Shown here: piece by piece, positions 58,081 through 64,000 of the stretch
Position numbering within the stretch: the stretch's first letter is position 1
Layout: each line of letters opens with the position of its first letter
Assembly: GCF_003993775.1 (NCBI RefSeq)
Contig: NZ_RJRZ01000009.1
Span: 88,455 to 152,454, forward strand
Direction: 5' to 3'
DNA length: 64,000 nt
From: Frigidibacter oleivorans
GTDB lineage: Bacteria; Pseudomonadota; Alphaproteobacteria; Rhodobacterales; Rhodobacteraceae
Made by a program: the position numbers and the translations under genes
Notes under the pieces: model-generated
What the model saw: only the letters and a program-made list of their open reading frames with translations
What the model was told of the DNA's origin: nothing
The model's database searches: none

Positions 58081-58340
58081 ACCGGCGGCGGGTTGCGGAG
58101 GGCTTGGTACAGGGGCCGCAGGACCGCGGCGCCAGGACGCCCCTGCCTTCTGCCTCGCGGTCGCCCCGTGGCGGGGGGCGGCAGGGAAGGGAGCGACGGG
58201 ACCGGCGAGGTTCCGCCGCTTCGGCCCCGGCGCGGGGAAACTGGTACGGTCGGAGTCTTGGGGTGCAGCCGCAGGGTGTGCCCTCCGTCAGACCGGTCCG
58301 GCGCCGACCCGGCACAGCGCGGAGGCGGTCCTGCCCCCTG

Positions 58341-58824
58341 CCGAAGCCGCGAGCCGGATGTCGGACGCGGGGTGCCTGACCGGACGGGGCGCCTCGCATC
58401 GTGCCCGCCATCCCGAGGTTGACCGGTCAAGGCGCGGACAATGGAGCACCCCCGCCGTCCTTCCGCCCGGCCCTCGCCGCGCGCTTCGCACCGGCTGTCA
58501 CGGCGACGTCCCGAAGCTGGCCTCTGCCCAGGGCACCATCTGTCGGCAACCAAGCCGCTGCCGCAATGCCGTTTTGCCCTACCGAGGCCGGAGCCCCATG
58601 TCGGGCGCGAGGTGCCAGCCCGGGACAGGGCACCCCGCGCCCCGCGCCCCGCGCCCGCAGGGTTGATGGGCCAAGGCGGTGACAATGGCAGGCCCCGCCG
58701 CCCTTCCCCCCGGCCCTCGCCGCGCGCCTCGCACCGGCTGTCGCTGCGACCTCCCGCTGCTGGCCCCCGCCGCCGGCGACATCTGCGGTCGGCACAGCCG
58801 CTGCCGCCACACCGTTTCCCCTAC
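58341..58824. repeat. degenerate tandem duplication, period about 243 bp
   Basis: Matching landmarks recur 241-244 bp apart: GGTTGA at 58417 and 58661, CGGCCCTCGCCGCGCGC at 58468 and 58711, CACCGGCTGTC at 58489 and 58732, AGCCGCTGCCGC at 58553 and 58796. A partial third copy may begin near 58311 (GGCACAGCGC). The second copy also contains a short CCCCGCG triplication (58633-58655). Confidence 0.75.
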
Positions 58825-58929
58825 GGTCAGCACCCCTCGCACCGGCCCCGCACCTTTGCGGGCGGCCCGGAGGCCCGGTTACCGGCCCGATGCCCCGAAC
58901 CTTGCCGCCGGATGCCCGGATGCACCTCC

Positions 58930-61008
58930 CTAGCCCGCCCGCCGCTGCGGCGCGTTCCTTCCGGCGGGCCGGTCTGCCGTCAGGCCCACGACCCCGGCTC
59001 CGCCGACAAAGGGCATGAGCCATTCCGGCAAGCCGGCTGCGGCACCCGCGTCACCCCGTGGCAGCGCGGTACCGGCCGGGACGGCCTCGCCCCAGCGTTC
59101 CGCAGCGCGGACGGCTGCTTTTCGGGGCACGATGGCCTCCGTGTCCGCCGCACGGACCGCGCCCGGCAACAGCGAGGCAGTCATTGCAGGCTCGGGCGCG
59201 GCGCCGAACTGCCCCTGCCAGAACGCCGCATCCGTGAGCGTTGACAGCGCTTCGGCATAGGTCGCCTGCAGGGCCGCCTGTCCGCGCAGATGCCGCAGCG
59301 CCAGCCCGGCCGCGCGCCACAGAAGGGTCAGGCAGCGGCGATCGGACCGGCGGACGGTATAGTGAAGCCCCTCGCCCGGGCGCTCATAGGTCACGACCTG
59401 CGATCCCAGCACCCCCTCCACATCCCCGCGCGCGCCCGCCGGCCGCCGGGCGCGGCCGGCCCAGATCCGCGCGAAGGGCAGGAAATGGCCGTTCAGCGTC
59501 GCGCGCAGCAGCCGGTCCATCCGCCTTCCCCGGATTCGGCAGCGGCGGGGCGGCGGCCCCGCCCGTGACCCCCAGGCCTCGTCCCGGACCAGTGCGGCGA
59601 TGGTCCCGCGCCGCGTGGCCATGTCGCTGTTCCGCGCGAAGAAATCCGGCCCCTCCAGCACGTCGGCCCAGGCCAGAAGCTGCGCCTCGGCGCTGTCATA
59701 GTGAAACCGCGACAGGCTGCGCGCCAGAAACCCGAGCGGCAGGCGGATCATCCGCCACCGCCCCAGCCGCAGCCCCGGCAGCGCGAGGTGATGCACCATG
59801 TGGCTGCGAAGGTCGAGATAGGCGGTCAGCGGGCTCTCCTTCTCGGTGAAGTCCTGCTGGAAGGACACCACCCCGTTCAGCCGCACGAAGCGGAACGGGT
59901 TGGACAGCGAGAACATCACGTCATCCCCGCGCACGAAGAACGGGAAGGGCCAGTGCCGGACCGCGGCGACCGGGAAGGCGAAGAACCAGAACCCGCCATA
60001 GAAGCCGGGCGGCGCCGCGCCGGTCGCCTGTTCCAGCGCGAAGACCGCCTCGCGCCGGCGCAGGTCGGTGCCGCCCTGCAGCGGCCGGCAGCGACGGTCG
60101 AAGACGGCGCCCGCCTCCCACAGCGCCCAGCGATGCGCGGTCGAGATCATCGCCCCCGCGATCGCGGTGGCCGGGTCGCGGGCACGGGCGAGGAAGACGA
60201 AGGTCCGGTGGATGGCCTCGACCGGCACCGCCGCATCGTCGTCCATGAACAGGCAATGGCTGAAGCCCCAGGCCTGCGCCTCTGCCAGCCCGCGGGCGAA
60301 GCCCCCGGCGCCACCCAGGTTGCGGTTCGCGATCCGCTCGACATGGGCGAGCGGCGGCAGGGCGGCCGTGCCGCCGTTGTCGACCACGAAGACCTGCATC
60401 CGGTCGCGCCAGGGCGACGCCTCGATAAAGGCCTCCAGCCGCGCGGCGGTCCTGCGGATCTCCTCCTCGCGGCGGAAGGTGGTCAGGCAGAGGGCGAGCT
60501 TCGGCAGGGCCCGTGCGGCCGCGCCCTCCTCCGGCCCCGCCGCCTGCGGCGGGGGCAGCGGATCGCGGGTGACATAGCCCGCCGCGGTCAGCACCGTGTC
60601 GGCCAGCGCCCGCAGCTCGAAGAAGATCACCCCCGGTGCCGGATGGGCGGTGGCGGCGGTCAGGTCCAGCTCGACCCGTCCGCCCGTGCAGATCCGCGCG
60701 TCGAGCATGTCCCAGGACCGGCCCGGCGGCGCATGCCAGACCCGCAGTTCCGCCAGCCCCGTCAACTCGACCACCAGCCCCAGATGCCCGAAAGGCGCCG
60801 CCTCCTGCCATTTCGCCAGCGACAGGAGATTGAAATAGCTGTCGAAACAGGCCCATCCCCCCGAACCCAGCTGCAGCTGCCGCCTCGGCAGGTCCAGTCC
60901 GGCGATCCCGCCGAGATGGACGAAGAGGTCGGGTTCAGAACAGATCTCGGGGTCGGGCAGGATCACGGCCTGCAGCAGGATCGTGCCCGGGGCGACAGAA
61001 GGGGTCAT
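58930..61008 (-). CDS. GlfT2-like galactofuranosyltransferase (GT2 family)
   Basis: 692-residue glycosyltransferase resembling mycobacterial GlfT2. The N-terminal beta-sandwich domain (1-160) is followed by a GT-A core (about 168-420) with LALCLTTFRREEEI, NRNLGGAGGFARGLAEA, metal-binding MDDDA (255-259) and GDD (361-363, FFVRGDDVMFS). The C-terminal helical region (420-620) contains FHYDSAEAQLLAW. The last 70 residues are low-complexity. Expected to add galactofuranose to a surface glycan, using UDP-Galf; no UDP-galactopyranose mutase gene is in the window. Start ATG 61008 overlaps the upstream stop (ATGA). Confidence 0.85.
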   Translation of the reverse strand: MTPSVAPGTILLQAVILPDPEICSEPDLFVHLGGIAGLDLPRRQLQLGSGGWACFDSYFNLLSLAKWQEAAPFGHLGLVVELTGLAELRVWHAPPGRSWDMLDARICTGGRVELDLTAATAHPAPGVIFFELRALADTVLTAAGYVTRDPLPPPQAAGPEEGAAARALPKLALCLTTFRREEEIRRTAARLEAFIEASPWRDRMQVFVVDNGGTAALPPLAHVERIANRNLGGAGGFARGLAEAQAWGFSHCLFMDDDAAVPVEAIHRTFVFLARARDPATAIAGAMISTAHRWALWEAGAVFDRRCRPLQGGTDLRRREAVFALEQATGAAPPGFYGGFWFFAFPVAAVRHWPFPFFVRGDDVMFSLSNPFRFVRLNGVVSFQQDFTEKESPLTAYLDLRSHMVHHLALPGLRLGRWRMIRLPLGFLARSLSRFHYDSAEAQLLAWADVLEGPDFFARNSDMATRRGTIAALVRDEAWGSRAGPPPRRCRIRGRRMDRLLRATLNGHFLPFARIWAGRARRPAGARGDVEGVLGSQVVTYERPGEGLHYTVRRSDRRCLTLLWRAAGLALRHLRGQAALQATYAEALSTLTDAAFWQGQFGAAPEPAMTASLLPGAVRAADTEAIVPRKAAVRAAERWGEAVPAGTALPRGDAGAAAGLPEWLMPFVGGAGVVGLTADRPAGRNAPQRRAG

Positions 61009-62117
61009 GCGGCAATCTCCAGCGTCTCGACGAAACGGGCCAGGGCGGCGGGGTGGCCGCCCTCGGCAAGCGCCGCCGCGAGCGCGGGGCGCAGGGCGCG
61101 CGCCACCTCGGGCTCGGGGCGCGGCAGGGGCTCGGCCATGGCGGCAAGCGCGGGAAAGAACGGCCGGCCCCTGCGCGCCCGCAGCCAGCCGTCGCTGCCC
61201 CGGAACGCGTCCAGCAGCCGCCGCCGGTTGGCTCGGCCGAACAGCTCGATCTCGTCCTTCGGCGGCAGGTTCAGCCTCGGCAGCGGGGTCAGCAGCGCCC
61301 CCGTCAGCTGTGCCGCCGCGGGCGGCGGCAGGCGCAGCGCCCCGGCCCGCGCGAATTCGAGCAGCGCCGGATGCAGGCTTTCGTTGCTGCGCCGTTCCGG
61401 CAGCAGCCGCGTCGCCACCGCCGGCGGCAGGTCGAGCCGCGCCTCGGACAGGAAGTCGGCGACCGATCCCCCCGCCGCCAGCACCTCGGCATAGTTGCGC
61501 AACGAGAGCCGCGCCCTCGGAAAACCTTCGATCCAGGGCTCCAGCATCAGCCGGTAATCGGCATGGATCGTGCCCAGATAGGGCGCGAGCCCGCCCTTCC
61601 GCAACGGCTCCAGCCGCGCGCCGAACCGCAGCCTCTGCCCGTGCCAGGAGGCGAGATACTGGTCCGGGCGCCGCAGCGTGCAGTGCAGCGACACCTCCGC
61701 CCCCTCGAAAAACCCGCTTAGATCGCCGATCAGCCCCGGCGCCAGCGCGCCGAAATTGGCGAAGACCTCGGCGCAGAGGATGACGGTCCGGGGGGCGAAG
61801 CTGCGGATCTGGCTGGCGATCGTCTGCCCCATCTGCGCCACGCCCGGCAGGTTCGGATGCCAGGGCGGGATCGGGTAGGCCACGGCCTCGTGCAGCATCC
61901 GGAAGGCCAGCGCGTTATGCGCCTCGCGCGCGTTCATCGGCACCGGGTCCGGCTCCTCGCCGGTCTGGATCTGCCGCGCCAGCCGCGCCAGCCCCTCGCT
62001 TTCGACCGCCGGATAGAGGATGCCGGCCTCCAGCAACCGCGCCGCGTTGCGCCACAGGAAATCCTGCAGCGTGGTAGAGCCGACCTTGTGATGGCCGATG
62101 AACAGGCAGAGCCTCAT
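61005..62117 (-). CDS. sulfotransferase-like P-loop protein in glycan cluster
   Basis: 370-residue protein that starts with a PAPS-binding-like loop, LFIGHHKVGSTTLQDFL (residues 5-21), the 5'-phosphosulfate signature position of sulfotransferase-like proteins. Later LHCTLRRPDQYLASWHGQRLRFG resembles the 3'-phosphate-binding region (RRPxxxLxSW). It may sulfate the glycan built by the neighbouring transferases; the acceptor is unknown. ATG 62117 overlaps the stop of the GT2 gene upstream, and its own stop overlaps the GlfT2-like start. Confidence 0.72.
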   Translation of the reverse strand: MRLCLFIGHHKVGSTTLQDFLWRNAARLLEAGILYPAVESEGLARLARQIQTGEEPDPVPMNAREAHNALAFRMLHEAVAYPIPPWHPNLPGVAQMGQTIASQIRSFAPRTVILCAEVFANFGALAPGLIGDLSGFFEGAEVSLHCTLRRPDQYLASWHGQRLRFGARLEPLRKGGLAPYLGTIHADYRLMLEPWIEGFPRARLSLRNYAEVLAAGGSVADFLSEARLDLPPAVATRLLPERRSNESLHPALLEFARAGALRLPPPAAAQLTGALLTPLPRLNLPPKDEIELFGRANRRRLLDAFRGSDGWLRARRGRPFFPALAAMAEPLPRPEPEVARALRPALAAALAEGGHPAALARFVETLEIAA

Positions 62118-63889
62118 CCCCGGCCCTCCGCGATGGCCCGGATGCCGGACAGGTCGCGGTCCAGCCGGCGCGCCAGCCCGTCGGTCACCGCCATCCGCAT
62201 CAGCCGGGCGGCGGCGCGTCGCTCGCCCCGGTTGCAGTGGCGCAGCGCGAGCGTCCAGCGCAGGATCTGGCTCACCAGCACCGGCCAGAACAGTGCCCGG
62301 CCCGCCGCGGCCCGGATCACCAGCACGAGGTTGCGGTGGTGGAAATAGCTTTTCCACAATGGCCGGTACAGCCGCGCCGGGCCCGACAGTGTGCTGCAGT
62401 CATGGACGAAGCGGATGCGCGGCTCGAAGGCGAGGGCGATGCCCGCGCGCCGCAGCCCGAGCGTGTAGAGCACGTCGTCGCCGTAGAGAAACAGCCCCGC
62501 CTCGGGCAACCCCGCCGCCGCCACCGCCGCGCGCGGCAGGAACAGCCCGACGAAGGACGCGGTATCGACCGGAACCGGCCGGTCGCCTGCATATTCGGCA
62601 TCGGTAACATGAAAGCCGCGCCGCCCCGCGACCAGCGCCCGCAGGAACCGGCCCGGCCCGGCGAAGGGGTTGTGCGCCGGGCGGTTCATCTCGGCGATGC
62701 GCCCGGCACGGTCCCGCACCGCCGCCGCGATGGCGGCGGGCATCTCCGGACCGGGAGCCCCCGCGGCGGAGACCTGCGGACCGGGAGCCGCAACGCCGGG
62801 CGCCCCTGCGCCGGGCACCTGCGGCCCGGCCACCGCCGGGCGGACGAGTTGCCGGAACGCGTCGATCGCCCCCGGCTCCGGCCAGGCATCGTCGTCAAGC
62901 AGCAGCAGCCAGTCCGGCCGGATGGCGAGCGGGCTAGGAGTCGGGCCGGCGGGCGCCGGGGCGGCGGGTGTCGGGGGAGCCGGTGTCGGCGCGGTGGCTG
63001 GCGAGCCGGCGGCTAGCGGGGGAGCGGGCGTTGAAGGGGCGGCGTCCGGGACGACGCATCCCGGGGAGCGGGGAATTGGCGGGACGGCTTCCGAGGCGAC
63101 GGCTCCGGGGATTGAACGACCGGGTTTCGCGGCAACGGCCGCCGGGGCGGCGATCGCCGGAGCGGCATCTGCCGGAAGGGCGGATGCCTGGGAGCCAGAC
63201 GGTGGGGTCCCGGCCGGAGGGGCGGCCGCCGCGGGGGCCTCGGCTGCCGAGACGGCGGGCGAGGGTCTGGCATCCGGCGCGGTTGCGGATGCGGCGGCCC
63301 CGTCCCGTTCCCCGGCAGGTGCCGCTGCCGCGAGCCTGTCGACCGTCGCCGCCCTCCCGCGCGACATGGTGTCTTCGGGGCGGCCCTGCCCCGGTTCCGC
63401 GGCTGCATCGCGCCCTCCGGTCGGCGGGTCTGCGGCCGGGCCCCTGATCGCTGCGTCCCGCGCCGCATTGTGCCGGTCGCGAAAGTCGCACCGGTCCGGC
63501 TGGCGGCGCGCCCGGTCCGTGTCGCCTTGCGGCTCGGCAGGCCACCACAGACTTGCCCCCCGGGGCGACAGGTCCGTAAGCGGGGTCACCGCCCCCCACC
63601 ATTCGGCATCTCGCTCAGTCTCTCCAGCATGCCGCCGCGGCATCGAAGGCCACGAGCCCGGCGCCGCCATCGCGGCCGCCATTCCCGCGGCGAAGCCGCC
63701 CGCGCCGCCGCGGTTCTCCGCCAGCCGCAGGACCGCGAGTCGCGGATCCCGCAGCCCGGCGAGCCATTCCGCCGTGCCGTCGGTCGAGGCGCAGTCGACG
63801 ACCAGAATCGCGTCCAGCGATTCCGCCTGCAACCGCACGAGGCAATCGCGCAGCCGCGACAGGCGGTTGTGGGTCACCACGATGGCCAT
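62114..63889 (-). CDS. GT2 glycosyltransferase with a large low-complexity insertion (5' end uncertain)
   Basis: 591 residues from ATG 63889. A GT-A core is split: residues 1-75 (MAIVVTHNRLSRLRDCL, VVDCASTDGTAEWL, AENRGGAGGFAAGM) and 323-591 (PDWLLLLDDDAWPEPG with DDD at 332-334, FLYGDDVLYTLGLRRAG, FVHDCSTLSG). About 245 inserted residues (76-322), mainly Ala/Pro-rich, separate the parts, and a smaller repeat (AGPQVPGAGAPG/PGPQVSAAGAPG) follows at 355-384. The frame stays open to the window edge, and ATG 63889 has no clear ribosome binding site, so the true start may lie beyond 64000. Likely a rhamnosyl- or galactofuranosyl-type transferase for surface glycan. Confidence 0.8.
   Translation of the reverse strand: MAIVVTHNRLSRLRDCLVRLQAESLDAILVVDCASTDGTAEWLAGLRDPRLAVLRLAENRGGAGGFAAGMAAAMAAPGSWPSMPRRHAGETERDAEWWGAVTPLTDLSPRGASLWWPAEPQGDTDRARRQPDRCDFRDRHNAARDAAIRGPAADPPTGGRDAAAEPGQGRPEDTMSRGRAATVDRLAAAAPAGERDGAAASATAPDARPSPAVSAAEAPAAAAPPAGTPPSGSQASALPADAAPAIAAPAAVAAKPGRSIPGAVASEAVPPIPRSPGCVVPDAAPSTPAPPLAAGSPATAPTPAPPTPAAPAPAGPTPSPLAIRPDWLLLLDDDAWPEPGAIDAFRQLVRPAVAGPQVPGAGAPGVAAPGPQVSAAGAPGPEMPAAIAAAVRDRAGRIAEMNRPAHNPFAGPGRFLRALVAGRRGFHVTDAEYAGDRPVPVDTASFVGLFLPRAAVAAAGLPEAGLFLYGDDVLYTLGLRRAGIALAFEPRIRFVHDCSTLSGPARLYRPLWKSYFHHRNLVLVIRAAAGRALFWPVLVSQILRWTLALRHCNRGERRAAARLMRMAVTDGLARRLDRDLSGIRAIAEGRG
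62924..63664 (-). repeat. coding low-complexity insertion inside the GT2 domain
   Basis: This segment encodes residues 76-322 of the GT2 protein. The first third is mixed Arg/Asp/Ala/Trp sequence; the rest is Ala/Pro/Ser-rich with short quasi-repeats (PAPPTPAAPAPAGPTPSP, AAPAIAAPAAVAAKP). The plus strand is correspondingly G-rich (GGGGCGGCG-like). The frame is preserved throughout. Confidence 0.75.
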
Positions 63890-64000
63890 GATCCGCGGCG
63901 GGCGATCCGCGGCCCCGCCCGCCGCCTGCGCCCCCTCGGCCCCCCGGCCGGCACGGTCGCGCCGCTGCAGCGGCCGCGGCAGCGGCGAGGCGCCGCCCCG

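Larger units (their letters stand above)
58047..58929. other. 883-bp region without a recognisable gene
   Basis: Between ettA and the convergent GlfT2-like gene. Short open frames exist on both strands but all are Arg/Ala/Pro/Gly-rich, lack good start signals and resemble nothing I know. The stretch holds terminator-like hairpins at its left end and a degenerate ~243-bp tandem duplication in its right half. Confidence 0.65.

Noticed and set aside
58427..59023. Minus-strand frame in the gene-free stretch, with internal repeats
   Set aside because: The repeats come from the 243-bp DNA duplication; no ribosome binding site, Arg/Gly-rich throughout, and it overlaps the 3' part of the GlfT2-like gene. 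Kept as a DNA repeat, not a gene.
58441..59244. Plus-strand frame overlapping the GlfT2-like gene end
   Set aside because: Half of it is antisense to the glycosyltransferase; Arg/Pro-rich with no recognisable domain.

Overview
The window comes from the chromosome of a high-GC alphaproteobacterium, most likely a member of the Rhodobacteraceae (Rhodobacter/Paracoccus/Rhodovulum type). The evidence is the gene order ybgC-tolQRAB-pal-cpoB-tilS-ftsH, a class I lysyl-tRNA synthetase, phosphatidylcholine synthase, a DUF1127 microprotein, and a dispersed intergenic repeat of the kind I recall from this family (a G5C/GC5 hairpin followed by a CTCCCCCGGGATATTTG-like stretch). I see no tRNA, rRNA, CRISPR array, insertion sequence or prophage. 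Almost all of the window is densely packed core genes. Long open frames antisense to them are artefacts of the high GC content and are left out.

Layout. (1) 1-10.5 kb, minus strand: a conserved gene, ybgC, the Tol-Pal envelope machine, tilS, ftsH and a trans-aconitate methyltransferase-like gene cut by the window edge. (2) 10.6-15.2 kb: a DUF900 hydrolase convergent with ruvC-ruvA-htpX-ruvB, in which a membrane protease gene separates ruvA from ruvB. (3) 15.2-20 kb: a DUF1127 gene behind a palindrome-rich upstream region, a small membrane protein, prmA, msrA, and an ECF sigma/anti-sigma pair behind a secreted repeat-family protein. (4) 20-28 kb: priA, an Rrf2 regulator overlapping a thioredoxin-reductase-like flavoprotein, DUF484-xerC, an EF-hand protein, pcs and an unidentified alpha/beta-hydrolase-like protein. 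(5) 28-35 kb: ileS with a hairpin-rich leader, diverging from a truncated globin; ycjX-ycjF and truA.

(6) 35-45 kb, minus strand, is the most interesting region. It is a probable ten-kilobase acetate operon: acs - adk - DUF4212 - VC_2705-type sodium/solute symporter - cNMP/CBS/DUF294 protein - two-TM protein - stand-alone receiver - a membrane protein joining a sensor-kinase-like region without a recognisable phospho-acceptor His to a DEDDh (DnaQ-type) exonuclease. Acs makes AMP, which Adk would recycle; the symporter pair would import the substrate; the last four genes look like an uncharacterised signalling module. Upstream of acs lies an AT-rich control region with a near-perfect 12-bp direct repeat spaced 52 bp, about five helical turns.

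(7) 45-58 kb: SulP transporter, PNPOx-like protein, a 764-residue beta-helix protein without a signal peptide, DUF4864, CHAD, lysK, TerB-like, dacB, nadD, GNAT and ettA. (8) 58-64 kb: an 880-bp stretch without a recognisable gene, holding a degenerate ~243-bp tandem duplication, then a translationally coupled surface-glycan cluster (GlfT2-like galactofuranosyltransferase, sulfotransferase-like protein, GT2 glycosyltransferase). The last GT2 has about 245 residues, largely Ala/Pro-rich, spliced into its catalytic domain just before the DDD motif.
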